Below, piece by piece: positions 47,331 through 59,671 of a stretch of DNA of 64,000 bases; the stretch's first letter is position 1, and each line of letters starts with the position of its first letter. The position numbers and the translations under genes are program-made. This DNA is from Chelydra serpentina (lineage: Eukaryota; Chordata; Testudines; Chelydridae), in the NCBI GenBank assembly GCA_037349315.1, contig JBAIAC010000004.1:30879001-30943000 (forward strand), read 5' to 3'. Under the pieces are notes generated by a model that did no database searches, had not been told where the DNA came from, and saw only the letters and a list, made by a program, of their open reading frames with translations.

Positions 47331-48286
47331 TTAATTTTGTTCGCAACATCTCGATTTTGAGCTGAGTGCCAATAATATGACCCCCAGACCAGCTGTGCCC
47401 ACGAGACAGTTCTGTCCAGCCCCCAAAGGCACAAACAAAATGGTGTCCTATGCACAGTGTGACTGTACATGCTCCATACATGTGAGGTCACACTGCATGG
47501 AGGATTCCGTTTTCCATGCAAGCGTACAGTTGCATGCCTGACTAAACATATCATGGCACACCACTGCTGAGTCCTCAGAGTGGCCAGCTTTCACCCCGCA
47601 CGTATCCCCCCGACCACCAAAAATACTAGATCATTTCTCCTTTAAGAACATTTGTAATTATGGATGTTCAAATAATAGGTTTATAATAGCTGTAATCAAA
47701 TATTATGCTACATTGCATAAACTGAGCCTCTGCACGGATTGTGAAATATATACCCCTTCTACTGCTCATCATATACACCCTTTGCAGCATTGCATAATCA
47801 GGTGCGATTTCAGAGGACATTTCATTTTTTCCCTGGAACAGCAGTTTTTTACCACAGCCAGGATTCCAAAATAATGATCTAATTTGGTACAGCAAATCCT
47901 CTGTTTCTACTTAACTTTTTCTAAAGGAAGTAGTCAATTAAGTAGTGAAAAAAGTTTTTTTTAAAAAAAGTAAAAAAGCCCCTTAGACTAAAAGTATTGT
48001 TGATAAACTTTTCCTAGTCATCTTATTTCACCTGCTTATTTGCTATCAATCTTTGAAATGCCTAGGGCTCTGATCCTGAAAACACTTTAACTATTTGAAT
48101 AACCCCATTTACTTCTATGATACAAGTCACATGTTCAAAGCTACTGATGTGCATAAGAATTTGCATGATCAGGCTCTTCTGTTGGCACTTGGCAGACACC
48201 CAGATTCAAATCTAACCTTGTAACTTTGCTTCCTTGTGGGACTGAGATGAAGATACTGATTTAATTATGTGATCAAGCTATAGAAT
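47331..48286. other. CNTN5: Intronic stretch, mostly unrecognised
   Basis: 48055-48180 resembles a reptile repeat built on GATCCTGAAAACACTT and its inverse. The GC-richer part, 47380-47540, is an unidentified repeat. Confidence 0.4.
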
Positions 48287-48740
48287 TATAGACGTGTAGG
48301 ACTGGAAGGGATCTTGAGAGGTCATCTAATCCAACCCCTGCACTTAAGGCAGAACTATGTAAAAACTAGACTATTCCTTAGAGGTGTTTGTCTAAACTGT
48401 TCTTAAAATCCTCCAATGACTGGCACTCCACAACCTCTGTAGGCAATTTGTGCCATTGCTTAACTAGTGTGGCAGTTAGGAAGTTTTTCCTAATATCCAA
48501 CCTAAACCTCCCTTACTGCAATGTAAACCCGTTGCTTCCTGTCCTATCCTCAGAAGTACAACCTTTTATATACTTGAGAACTGTTATCAGGTCCCTTCTC
48601 AGTCTTCTCTTCTTCAGACTAAACAAACCCTGTTTTTTTTTCAATCTTCTCTCATAGGTCATGTTTTCTAGACCTTTAATAATTTTTGTTGCTTTCCTCT
48701 GGACTTTCTCCAATTTGTTCATATCTTTCATTTTCATACA
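48287..48740 (-). mobile_element. CR1 LINE 3' fragment
   Basis: The minus-strand frame 48737-48513 reads [20 protein letters not shown] and LFSLKKRRLRRDLITVLKYI, the CR1 ORF2 C-terminus. It is followed by the 3' end with the inverse of CTCTCAAGATCCCTTCCAG. Confidence 0.87.
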
Positions 48741-49170
48741 TGGGAAGACTCAGAGGAAGACTCATGGGAAGACATGTTTTACAGGAAGATGCTCTCTTCC
48801 CCATAAATGCAGAATGGTCTGGATTAGGCCTGGGCCTGACAGCCAGAATTCCTTGTCCTGTTGTTGCAACTGTCACTTATTTGCTGTTCATTATTGGGCA
48901 ATTTTTTAAAAGATCTCTTTTTTTAAACATCTGTTTTCCACAGAATCACTAGGAATACTGTGATTATTAGTCAATGTATCACTGTAAAACTTTCCTCTGT
49001 CATCAGAATACATGCATGAATTGTTTCTAGTGGTGATGGCTTGCGTTGTGCCATTCACACTCTCTTATCTGGTCACCTGTGCTCCAGTAGCATCCATTCA
49101 CAAGACAGCTGGCAGAGGTTAGGGTGCACTCTGTGGCCACTGATGTGGAATCAATCTGGGTGCCCTCTGT
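48741..49170. other. CNTN5: Intronic stretch with no recognised feature
   Basis: Short chance open frames on both strands; no repeat termini seen. Confidence 0.4.
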
Positions 49171-49262
49171 GGTAGTAGACAACTGCTGTGTCTGCATCTT
49201 CTTGCTAGGCCATTGTAGTAGACAACTGCTATGTCTACATCTCCTTGATAGTCATTGTAGTG
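49171..49262 (+). repeat. Two-copy tandem repeat, about 46-bp unit
   Basis: GTAGTAGACAACTGCTGTGT and GTAGTAGACAACTGCTATGT start successive units, each followed by CT(G/A)CATCT(T/C)CTTG and CATTGTAG. Confidence 0.65.
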
Positions 49263-49559
49263 TGCTACTATTGTCCACCATAGAAACTGTTGGGCTCTTC
49301 ACTATCGAACCAATAGCTGGGAGCACGGGTCAGGGTGGTAGGTCTGTTTACCACGCCTTTGGGGCCCCTTCCTGCTCCAAGATCCCTTGCAAAGTTTGCC
49401 TGGGCATGCAAGGACCCAGTTACCTGTTCGTATCACTCAGGAAGTACTGCAAGGGTCTTGCCAATGAATAGGCTATATACCATCAGGTAGGACATATTAA
49501 CTCAGCCTCCTTTTCATTGCTAGCTGGTGGCCATCGATAATAGTAAGAGAATCACTACG

Positions 49560-49676
49560 GGGCAACTGGCAGATGGGAAGTGCTGGGAGGGAGGGGGGAG
49601 CTGATAGCGGGATTGCCTGTGGGTGCTAAGCACCCACTAATGTTTTTCCATGGGTACTCCAAAATTGGTGCCTATG
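49560..49676. repeat. Fragment of the CpG-rich hAT-type family
   Basis: GGGTGCTAAGCACCCACTAAT and the right end GGTGCCTATG match the 3' part of 56825-57209. The left end and target duplication are not resolved. Confidence 0.5.
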
Positions 49677-50930
49677 GCCAAGACCCTTTTACCCTCACTC
49701 TGTTTGACTTCATTGGGACAGTGTGTGGGTGCTGGATTGTGTGCTAGCAAATCTCATTGTATCAGTACTGCCACCCTTAACTGATCACAAATTATAAAAT
49801 TGACCACCAAAAATCCAGAGATTGCCACCCCCGCCCAAACCAAGACTTCAATTTTAGAAGATATTGTGGGGGGGTTGTCTCTCCTGATTTTTGAATTCCC
49901 CCTGCCCTTCCCCAGACAATTAGTGTTGCCCACTCTCCCATTTTCATTGGGAAAGTTGATTTTGGGCCCAGCTATAGGAGCTCTCAGCCCCACATTGGCC
50001 CATCCCCTGCAATGAATTCTGCCTCCACCCAGTCCCCACCCCTAGCAGTTCAGTACCCCTCAGTTCAGCTCCCCATCAGTTCAGTTCTTCTCAGCCTCTG
50101 CTTCTCATGGGATTCTTCACCCCCTCCTTTCCCAGGGTCGGGGGGCTGCAGCAAGTCCTGTTGTATTAATTTAGATGGTCCACAGGTGCTAACATAACCC
50201 AGTTACTATCCAACATTAAACAGTTTTAAACAAGATTCAGGTGTTGGTAAACAGAGAACTGAGCCTGCTTAGTACCATGGCTAACACACCATGGAAAATC
50301 CTTTCATTAATATACAAAAAAAGAAGGAAAAACAGTTACAGCATTTGAAATATAAAGTAGTAAGTAAGGGCTTTTATTTTAACAAGATCCCTTGGTCCCT
50401 TTCCCTTTAGCCACAGAGAGGTTTTAGGAGGAAAAACACCCTTCTTTGACAGTCTCTTAGATGGTATCAAAGATAACTGTTCTTTTGCGGGGAAAAGAGA
50501 ATATATTAGTTGAAATGAGCTGGAGCTGTAGTTATTGCTGTTGCTGTTAAAGTCCGTTCCTGTTTCTTAGAGAGAGAAAAAAGGCAAACACACACAAAAG
50601 GAGAGAGGAAAGAACAACAAAGATAGAAGCTGCATTTTCTATCTCTGATGCTGACTTTCACTTCCCCCCTCACTACTGGAAAAACACAGGCACATCACAC
50701 CATCTTATTAGCCACTCTGAGACCTGGCAAACTCATCATGGCATCGGGCTGTTTAGGGCATTGATTTAGCTGCCTCTTTCTGGTCACCGGCTTACAGCAC
50801 TGTTGCAAAAGATGCTGTCTTGACCGGCACAGCCAGACTTTTTTTAAATAGAAGGAAAAAGGAGAGAGAGAGAGAGAGGAATGAGAACAAATACGATAGG
50901 GAAGGAAAAAGGACACATTCCATAGAAGTG
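49677..50930. other. CNTN5: Unassigned stretch, includes (AG)n tract
   Basis: 50200-50840 is a compositionally distinct block that may be an old LTR-element fragment. A short (GA)n run lies at 50860-50879. No coding similarity. Confidence 0.35.
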
Positions 50931-51110
50931 TAGGGGCGGCAGGAACCTAGAGAAGTCACCAAATCTAGCCCACTGCACTGAAGCAGGACCAATTAAACCA
51001 AGAGCATCCCTGGCAGGTGTTTGTCTAACCTGTTCTTAAAAACCTCCAGGGATGGGGATTCCACAAACTCCCCTGAACGCTTATTTCAGAGCCTGGGGTG
51101 GTAGTGGGCA
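50931..51110 (-). mobile_element. CR1 LINE 3' fragment
   Basis: Text near CAAATCTAGCCCACTGCACTG and GGTGTTTGTCTAACCTGTTC is the inverse of the CR1 3' end; strongly truncated. Confidence 0.75.
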
Positions 51111-51116
51111 GACAAA

Positions 51117-51306
51117 GGGCATGTCTACACTGCCCCACAGTTTGGAGTAAGGTGGTATGAATAGCAGTGTGTACCGAAGTGCTGCACTGTAACGTCTCTC
51201 CCCCATATAGGTACATTTACATTTGTGCCTGCAGCGTCCACACCGGGAAGTTATAATGCAGTACTTTGGTGCCTTATTTAAAACGGCAGGGCAGTGTAGA
51301 CGTCCC
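51117..51306. mobile_element. Harbinger-like MITE
   Basis: The ends GGGCATGTCTACACTGCCCC and (inverse) GGGACGTCTACACTGCCC are long inverted repeats of the type seen at 31654-31949. The 3-bp target duplication is not preserved. Confidence 0.62.
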
Positions 51307-52924
51307 AGGTCTCACATCCCTGGGGGTGGATGGGATTCAGCTGGAGCTGATGGAGGTGGCTTTATGAGGACATTTCTCAGGATTAGGATGAAGAAGGTCA
51401 GAGATCCCAGGAAATGGTGGGAGTGGTAGTAGTGCTCAAGTAGCCAAATTTTCTCCCTTAGAGTCTCCTTTTTAAGGCCCCCAAAAGGGAGTGATGGGTG
51501 GAATGGCCTGGCCCCTCATTACTTTATCTGGCAATTAGGCCCAACATACCAATTTTGGTTTATTGATTTTTGATCCTCAACTTCTTTTGTTTACAAGGCA
51601 TGATCTTAACATAGTCTTTGAGTTATGCTAGTAAAGCCTTTTTGTATGGACTGTTTCAGCTATTCTGTCTCCCTTTCATACCGTTCCCATCAGCATGTGT
51701 TATCAGTTATTGTGATATCTTATAAACTTCCACTGTTCTCAGCTGCGCTCCCAATTAGGGTAAATTTGTTCGCCCAGTATTACAATAGCCTCCTCTTCCC
51801 CTTCCAGGATGGGGAGTGGGCAGCTCCAGAAGCTCTTCACCCCTTCCCAGGCAGGTGTTGCAGGGAGGGATGAGGAGCAGAAGTGCCATCCTGTCCTCAT
51901 TTGCCCACAGCAGGGGCGGGGAGAGGAGCCGCCCTGTGGGCTCTTTAGCACCCTTCTGTGAGAATGGCTTTGATTTGCTATGGGGAGGAGAGAGCTCTGC
52001 GACAGCTTTGATTGGTTATTTTGCCCCAGGAGACAGGCAAATGGTGCTGCCATCCAGAGGGCACAAATTCTCAACAGGCCTAGAGCTTCTTGCGTTATCA
52101 AGAGACTGGCTCCAGCCCCCTCAAATCATGTCATTGGTGAAAAAAATCATGGAAGTTGATAACTTCATTGTATGAACAGGTTTGAGAGGCTGCCTCTAAT
52201 CATACGCTCCATTCTGACAACTGAGATATATTTCTTAGTAATACCTAGATCTGTGCTCAGTGGCACTAGCAAGAGTATGATTTGCAATCACTGGGATTTT
52301 ACAAGAATTTGGATTAACCAAATGACTTCTAGTTTTTGTTTGTTTGTTTTTTCCCCAGGCACCAGTGACATTTTGTAACAACTAAGAAATTTTCAGAAAA
52401 TGTGTAAGCCCATTTATTGATCGTGGGAAATTAATTCCACCCACTGAACCAGACTTTTTTAAATTCTGAGCTGCAACTGTGGTTTCTTAACTTCCCATTG
52501 CATCAAGTTGTTGCATGCTATGTATAAATACTCTGGAAATCAGATACATGAATATTTTTCTTAATACAACTTTATATTGAGATATCAAAAATTGGTCAAG
52601 AGATACAAAAGAAACACAACCCTGTAAAAGTTTGACCCTGAAAATTAGTAGTTTATTCTGCAAAGACCAAAGCACATGCTTAACTTTATGCATTGTGGGT
52701 AATCCTGTTTATTTCAATAAAGTTCATAAAACTAAAGACGTGTGCAAGTCCTTTCAATGTCAGGGCTTTAAATTGTTTAATAAATCATCTTATCCCATCC
52801 TCTAATTTTGTTGCCCTTTGATCAAAATAATAGATATGCACCAATGTTTTTGTAAGACTCTAAAGAAGACTGTCATAACAAGTTACATCTAACTTGTACA
52901 TCTATCTCTTTCACACCTGTGTGG
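51307..52924. other. CNTN5: Intronic stretch with no confident feature
   Basis: 51780-52100 is GC-richer with overlapping chance open frames. 52600-52740 resembles a reptile repeat (GCACATGCTTAACTTTATGC). Confidence 0.4.
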
Positions 52925-53160
52925 CCATCTTGTTTATCACTTCAAAGGTTTTTCTTCCCCTGCTCTTATGGTTCCTCTCAATTAATTAGCCTCTTGAGGT
53001 TGGTCTATGCACCTCCACCTTATCATGTTTCTCTGACTGTATAAATATCTGTCTACTGTATATTTCATTCCATGCATCCGATGAAGTGGGTTCTAACCCA
53101 CGAAAGCTTATGCTGAAATAAATGTGTTAGTTTCTAAGGTGCTACAAGTTTTTCTTTCTT
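52925..53160 (+). repeat. Widespread amniote interspersed repeat end
   Basis: GCATCCGATGAAGTGGGTTC, ACCCACGAAAGCTTATGC, an AATAAA and GTTTCTAAGGTGCTACAAG form a text seen in many reptile and bird repeats. The element class is not settled. Confidence 0.5.
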
Positions 53161-54595
53161 ATTTTCAAGTTACATCTAGTCGGTGAAAAGTACTTATTGA
53201 AGAATTTTTGCAAAAAAATATTTTAAAATATGTGAAAACTAAGTTAGATTTCTTCTAAAAAAAAATCCTTAAAGAAATGTAAGAAAGAATTCCAAAGAAA
53301 GACAGTTTACCTTCTATAAAAACATTCTAAAATCCTCCCACTTGCAAGCTATTTTAACGCGTTTAAAAAAAAAAAAAGCACTAGTCAAAAAAATTAGTTC
53401 CAAAATAATCCTAAATATGTAGGTTAGGAGGTGGTGTGTCACAAATTAGTCCTTCTGGATGGAAACCTTGAGATTTCTCTGCTTAATTCAAAAATTGCTG
53501 CATTTAAAAGCAGTGGTGGGGAGTGGGTTGAGGGGAGAATGTGAAAGGCTTCAAGGTTCCAAAGTCTAGGCTTTCATCAATTCATAGAGTTTAGGGCCAA
53601 AAGGGATAATTATGTCATCTAGTCTGACTGGCTGTACATTACAGGCTGTTAAGTTTTACCCAGTGATATTGATATTGAGCCCAATAAATTTTGTTTGCGT
53701 AAAGCATAACTTACCTACGGTCTTATCTAGGGTTTCACTTGGGTGTCTTTAGGCTCATCATAGAAGTTCCCTTCTGTCCAATTATTTTATATTAGTCCTG
53801 ATGGTCTGGTCCAAAAATAGTTCAGTCACTATAGCCTCAGAGTGGGGAACATTTCCCATCCCATTCTACCTCTCTGCTTGAGCCTTCAAACTAATGTTGT
53901 TCCACACTCCATTAAAATGCAGAAAAGCAACTGACTGCACCTCACCATCACTCAGAAACGTGACCTTCATTCATTGACTCTTCCATATTACTTTTAATTT
54001 TTACTCCAGACGTCAGTAAAACCCTCCATGTTATAGCAGGGCATTCAAGTCATAGGAATGGGACTGGTCAGTTTGTAATTCTGAGGTTCTACTGTAGCTT
54101 TTGTTTGTCCTTTTCCTATATGGGAAGAACTGAGTAAACAAAAAGACTCTCAGATCTTAATAGAGTGCAATTTCCTGTGATCCTCATCCTTTTTTTCATA
54201 TCCTAAGGCCCCCTTTTGGTATATTAGAACCCCTACTCCCAGAATCCTTCTACTGTCTACCTGCATAAACCTCCCATTTAGAAATATAGAAAGTCATGAT
54301 GCCCAGGTTGTGTACCCCTCGCCCATTAAAGCAGTCCTAAATTATTAATGGATTTAAAATGGACAGTGCCACAGCAGTTACCATATGGAGTTTTAAAAGG
54401 GTAGTACCACTAGAATAGAATTAGAAGGTTCTTTCCCCATCAAAAGTTATCATTTGTCAACACTTGTCTCAATATTACCTCAGATTACCCACTGTTTTCC
54501 CTATATGTAGAAGAGGAGGTGTTTGTGGTAACAGTTTGTTACCCGGGGTTCTTTCAACCTGAAGCTCTTGGTAACTTTTACTCTGTGCGAGGTGG
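53161..54595. other. CNTN5: Intronic stretch with one old CR1 3' trace
   Basis: 53578-53640 (GGGATAATTATGTCATCTAG) looks like a minus-strand CR1 3' end. No other feature. Confidence 0.45.
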
Positions 54596-55253
54596 TGTCA
54601 GGAAATAAATCAGGGGAGACACGGCCGTCTGACCGATAGATGGCTGGCACAAACAGGACAACACAAGAGTGCTTTCACTTAAAGCTAAACTTTACTTAGT
54701 CTCAAGCACTTACACACGTCCGCAACAGTTTAGTAAAACACCCCCAACCCTCGATAATTACCGAAGCTGAGTGTGGCTCTTGAGTGGCACAGCAGCAGCC
54801 CATCTGCTGCTGGGGACTGCAAGCTGTATCCAGAGGGAAAGTTCAGAGAAGTCCAACTACCTCAAACTTTCCCACCTATTTATACGTTAGTTATAGAATG
54901 ACATGTCCCTTAAAGAAAAACTTGTTACAAGCAGTTTCAATGGTCCAGCAAGAGGTTCCTTCTGATTATTGATTAACCAGGTGTGGGTTTTTCCAGAGTT
55001 TGCAGCCTTGAGGCCCTCAATAGACATTCCTGGGGCACATCCTGCTCTTCTAAAATGCATGTATCAGCAACTTCAGCACAATTCTTATCAGGACGGACGC
55101 GGGGTCAAGCTGCACTCTCTGTAGCACCAAAACCCCTGCCCCTCCTGCCTTGGTCAAGCTGAGGCTGTGATTTGGCCAATTTACAGCCTGCTGACTTGGC
55201 TGCTTTTAGCAATAAGCCATAGTAGTTTCAGGCATTTTACTGGTTTGCTGACA
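54596..55253 (-). repeat. Retroviral-type LTR (658 bp) with adjoining polypurine tract
   Basis: The LTR opens TGTCAG and closes CTGACA on the + strand, perfect inverted hexamers. Read on the minus strand, GGGGGGA directly precedes its start (55254-55260), as a polypurine tract would. Minus orientation is supported by an inverse AATAAA-like area near 54700 and a TATA-like TTTATACG near 54879. No second LTR or coding region is present, so it is a 3' LTR remnant rather than a clean solo LTR. Family not identified. Confidence 0.55.
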
Positions 55254-55260
55254 TCCCCCC

Positions 55261-55742
55261 GTACAAGTTGGCAAATGTTAATATTATAGACTCAATGTTA
55301 CATTAGGTCACTACTGGTAAAGTATAAGTGCTTTATTGAACTATGCATGGATCTATTGCTCTTTTTAAATTTAGATATTTGTTTTTAAAACTTGCCATCA
55401 TATATCAGTGTTATGGTAACGAGCACAGTGGTATTTTATTTCTTGATCCTGTAAAGGAAGAAGTCACTGTTCTTCTTTCTTTTTCTGCTCTGATTGGTCT
55501 CTCTTGTGCATTTGTCACAAGACTCCTCTATCCCATATATATAGTTTTGTGTAATCTTTACTCTAAAATGCTGAGAGCTCTATAATAGTGAACGCAAATT
55601 TGTATGGTTTAAGTTCACTTATTTAACCTAGGTCGAAAGATCTGACAAATGCCCATTACTGAAAAACAGAAAAAAAATATTTTCAGCTTTTTTATACAAG
55701 TGTCCACCTGTTTTAAAACCAGCTTCTATTGTGAGTTGAATC
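55261..55742. other. CNTN5: Intronic stretch with no recognised feature
   Basis: AT-rich; no repeats or exon signals recognised. Confidence 0.4.
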
Positions 55743-55750
55743 ACTTAAAC

Positions 55751-56012
55751 CGGTGGTTCTCAACTGTGGTCCACCGCTTCTTCAGGGAAAGCCCCTGGCG
55801 CGTCGGGCTGGTTTGTTGACCTGCCGCATCCGCAGGTTTGGCCGGTCATGGGTCCCTCTGGCCACGGGATGTGCTGTTCACCGTGTCCCACAGCCCCCAT
55901 TGGCCTGGAGTGGCGACCGGCCGAATCTGCGGACGCAGCAGGTCAACAAACCGGCCCAGCATGCCAGGGGCTTTCCCTGAAGAAGCGGTGGACCACAGTT
56001 GAGAACCACTGA
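55751..56012. mobile_element. hAT MITE with very long inverted repeats and perfect 8-bp duplication
   Basis: The two outer 97 bases are near-perfect inverted repeats (C(G/A)GTGGTTCTCAACTGTGG...), leaving a short central loop. Target duplications ACTTAAAC are identical at 55743-55750 and 56013-56020. GC-rich, non-coding. Confidence 0.93.
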
Positions 56013-56391
56013 CTTAAACAGTGTTCGTTTGGATTATGGACCAGCCCAAACTGTGCAGCTTTGTGTACCTTAATTCACTTAGTGCAGTTCACCAAAAGCT
56101 AGTCCTGGGGTAGCTTATTTTTAGTTTGGAAGCCTGCCCTGATAGAAGGGTGATAAGGAGCCAACTGCCAACATGTGTTTCTACAAATATATTAGGCTGA
56201 CTTAAACAGCCTAATGCAAAATGCACTCCCCAAGACCTTTAATGATTTTGGACAAACCTTGGAGGAGTTTTATTATGTGAACATGTAAAACTATGATAGT
56301 TGAACCCCTGCTTCTCTGTGTTTCACTGTGTGAAATGGGAAAATTTCCCCCAAATCCTTAGACCAGTAATTGCAAATTAAATTACAGGCAC

Positions 56392-56583
56392 TGGCCCAAA
56401 TTCAGAAGGTGAGTCTAAGAGAATTGGGAGGGAATCTAAATTGGTATAAATTACACTGTGTTTTACTTCTACTACCCTGTATTACACTTGCTGAGACTTA
56501 CATGATCAGACACATTATACTCACACTTACTTACTAATTTGAAATTTACACTCCTTCTACACACCACATCGAGATTTGGCCCA
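56392..56583. repeat. Small palindromic repeat
   Basis: The ends TGGCCCAAATTCAG and GAGATTTGGCCCA are inverted. This is a type of reptile repeat often found near other palindromes; duplications not seen. Confidence 0.45.
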
Positions 56584-56824
56584 TAGATTCAATGCATACC
56601 AATCTCCCTCAGTTCAGTAATACTAATGTTTATATACTAATATACCAAATTCACAGGTGACATGGGAGGAAACGTGCATTTTAGATTTCAATATACACAC
56701 AAGTATGGCAGGACTCACCAGCTGGTGCTGTTACAAATAATTTTACAAGTTCTTTTCCTTAGTGTGAGAGTACTTTACAGCCCTGAAATAAAGGATGTTG
56801 TGGTGTTTATTTTGTGCTACAATC

Positions 56825-57209
56825 CACAGGTGGCGACTTTCTGATTTCCTTGGAGGTGCTCGACCCCCGCTATGGCCCAGGCCCCACCCCAGTCCACCCC
56901 TTCCTCCAGACCCCCCCCCCTGCTCTTCCTCTTCCCACCCCGCCACTTCCTACTCCCGCTCCACCCCAGCCCGTTCTTCCCCCTCCCCCAAGTGTGCCCT
57001 GCCCTAACCCCGCCTCTTCCTGCTCCTGCTCCTCCCTCTCCCCCCAGCATCTCCTGCCCGACTCTGAACGGCTGATCAGCAGTGGGTGGGAGGCACTGTG
57101 GGGGAAGGGGCAGAGCTGATCAGCGGGGCCCACTGGTGGGTGCTGAGCACCCACTATTTTTTTCTGTGGGTGCTTCAGCCTCGGAGCACCCATGGAATTG
57201 GCGTCTATG
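56825..57209. mobile_element. CpG/C-rich hAT-type element with perfect 8-bp duplication
   Basis: CTACAATC flanks both sides (56817-56824, 57210-57217). The ends CACAGGTGGCGAC and (inverse) CATAGACGCCAAT pair. The right part has GTGGGTGCTGAGCACCCAC. It is the same family as 33521-33792, but with a long C-rich interior. The open frames on both strands are compositional. Confidence 0.85.
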
Positions 57210-57753
57210 CTACAATCTCTTTTGGGGGAGCTGTTGAAAGCAGCAGGAGAGTTTCCTTAATCTCTAACTAAAGTCAACTCTTGGGGAAGAATTGCTTCTT
57301 GGGAACTGTTTATAGATGTATATATAACTGTATATAGGTGCATAGAGTGTAAATAGAACAAGTTACACTAAGAAAATACCCGGAGTCCATGTCACTGATT
57401 TGTTATCCAATGGGAAACTGACCTATGAAGCCCCAATATCTGCCGTTGCTCAGCAGTAAGGCAATGGTACATGACCTTTCCCTATGCTTTAAATTATTTA
57501 TTATCCTTACAAACTAAGTTAGTAAATCTGTAAGAAAACAATATTCAAGTACCATTGTCTCTAAATTTACTGCAGTGGCATTTCCTTATCATTTTTTAGT
57601 TTTTAAATCCACAGCATCTGGAGGAATTTGATGTTCAGTCTGTGGAAAGAACATATACAATGTTGTGTGGTATTATAACCTGAGTATATACGAGCTCTGA
57701 TAAGGTAACATTTACTAAGAGTTCTGAAACTCGGGCCCCTTGTGTTTCTGCAG

Positions 57754-57877
57754 AAAGTGTTGATTACGGGCCGGTGTTTGTACAAGAGCCAGATGATGTG
57801 ATTTTTCCTACTGATTCTGAAGAGAAGAAAGTGTCTCTGAATTGTCAAGCACGAGGAAACCCTGCTCCTATTTACAG
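57754..57877 (+). CDS. CNTN5: CNTN5 coding exon: first half of Ig domain 1
   Basis: The exon encodes about 41 residues starting [14 protein letters not shown] and ending NPAPIY plus two bases of Arg. It covers the A-to-C strands of the first Ig domain and includes the first disulfide cysteine (SLNCQARG). The sequence is recognisably contactin-5, closer to CNTN5 than to CNTN3/4/6 in the [12 protein letters not shown] segment. The acceptor is TTTCTGCAG and the donor is CAG|GTATAG, which is weaker than consensus. Incoming phase is 1 and outgoing phase is 2, so skipping this 124-bp exon alone would shift the frame. The preceding intron is 22,725 bp and the following one 4,565 bp, in keeping with the large introns of contactin genes. 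Confidence 0.95.
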
Positions 57878-58185
57878 GTATAGTGAGTCCATTGAGAATT
57901 TTTTGCAGCTTTCAGACTGTTTGGCCAGCATGCTCTCCTTCTGAACAGCAGCATGTGGATGGGGAACAAAGTAATGGAAAGGCTCAGCAGACCAAGCACA
58001 ATTTCCCTGTTCCTTGGGCTCTGGGACCAGTGGGGACTTTAAGGAGGCAAGTGGAAAAGGGAACTGGCAGGAATTATAGCCCCACACTCCCAAAATGTGT
58101 CCATCCATGTGGAGGAGTCTCTATATAATTATCTGACCCACATCATTTTGATATCTGAAGAGTTCAAAATCAGTAATGGATTTTA

Positions 58186-58365
58186 TTCCCAAGTGTGAGA
58201 TTAGGAAGTGCTATCCCATTTTACAGATGAGGAATTGAGGCAGTAGGTAAATTAAGTGATATGCCCAACGTCACACAGGAAGTCTGTGGCTGAGCCAGGA
58301 ACTGAACCCCAGTTTTCTGAGTCATAATCCAATGCCCTATCCTCTACATCACTGGTTATACACTG
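58186..58365 (-). repeat. MIR-like SINE
   Basis: CATTTTACAGATGAGGAATTG, then CCCAACGTCACACAGGAAG, then GAACCCCAGTTTTCTGAGTC is the inverse of a MIR-type core and tRNA-like head. Confidence 0.75.
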
Positions 58366-59671
58366 AGAAAATGGGTAGACTCTTGCCTCTAAATTTCCAT
58401 GCAGACCTCCCCCAGCCATAGAAACACAGAAGGACTAGGTGTGCTGCTATTTGCTCACCTCACTACCACCTGCTCTTTGCAGGGATCAGCTACCCAACTC
58501 CACTGGTCATGGGCAACACAAACACTTCCCGCAGGCCCCACTGTCTCTATACAGATTAGTGATGGGCATACTCCAACACTCTGAGCATCTCCCTGGAGTG
58601 TCCAGTCCCTTTTCTGCTGGACACTCACAGTATTCACAGATCCGGGCTCCTAGAGAAACTGTACATCCAGCGTACCAGTTCCACCTCAGATCACGCTCCA
58701 CTTAACACACAGTACATAGATATATTTATACTTTATTTCCCTATAAATATATGTAACAAAGGATAGAAATTCCAAGTAGAAGTATTGGAAACAAATGGTT
58801 ACATATAAGCATTGAAAAGATTCCAAAAGGCTTGATTGTGATATGCTGCTATTTGAAAATGGGAAAAGGTTAAAAACTATGCAACCATTTTTTCTCCTTC
58901 CCACTCCCTCTCACCCCTCAAGCCAACCATTCCTCAACTAAGTGTTGTGTGTTCCTCATGCAGAAACGAGCATAGGTTTTTCATTCTTAAACACCAACAT
59001 CTGAGTAGCATAAAACTAATAAGTAAAATATTACTATTACTGTCAGCCTTTAGGCAAAAATGAGATTTTCTTTCACTAGTCAACTAGATCTCCATTTCAT
59101 TTGACATCTCACCTGAAAATCTATCTTAACTCTGTAACTGTCTTATTCATGATACACTTTTTTTGTTTAATATTTTGCACCTTTCCACCCTAAGCCCATC
59201 CCACATCCCTTCCCACTTCTCTGGGCTCATCCCCTGGCTTTCTTAACAGCTCCCCTTTTCTCCCTCACTCAACGAAGACTTCATTCTTTCTGACACCCTC
59301 ATGCTCACAAAGGCCTCCGAATCAATCTTCTTCAAGCTCCTTTCCCACCTCTCCCTTCAAAAACTCATCCCCCTCCCTCACTTATTCTATGAACTATTCT
59401 TTGTACAATAACCATGCACCACTTGGTGTTTGCATTCCATTGTATACCGCTATGCCATCCTCATGTTGTAAACTCCTTGAAGCAGAAACGTCTTGTTTGC
59501 TTTGCTGTAGATTGCTCTGTAAACTGGTGGTGCTATAGAAATAATATGATAACACATCTGAGCGCTCACTTGAAAGTTCCTGATGTATGACTGCATGAGG
59601 TTGTTCTTATGCAAATGTATCCTTTTGTGTTGGCAGTATGTGTCAGCAATAGCACCATACAGCACTAGATA
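58366..59671. other. CNTN5: Intronic stretch with one SINE tail
   Basis: 59465-59550 (TTGTAAACTCCTTGAAGCAGA, then GTGCTATAGAAATAATATG) is a + strand SINE tail like that at 8164-8300. Nothing else was recognised. Confidence 0.45.

Larger units (their letters stand above)
35029..57753 (+). other. CNTN5: CNTN5 intron between the linker exon and the first Ig1 exon
   Basis: This 22,725-bp phase-1 intron runs from GTAAGT to TTTCTGCAG. It is filled with transposon remnants annotated separately. No additional exon with contactin similarity was recognised inside it. Confidence 0.85.

Noticed and set aside
56743..57193. Long Pro-, Ser- or Gly-rich open frames
   Set aside because: The C-rich interior of a hAT element explains them; no host exon signals.
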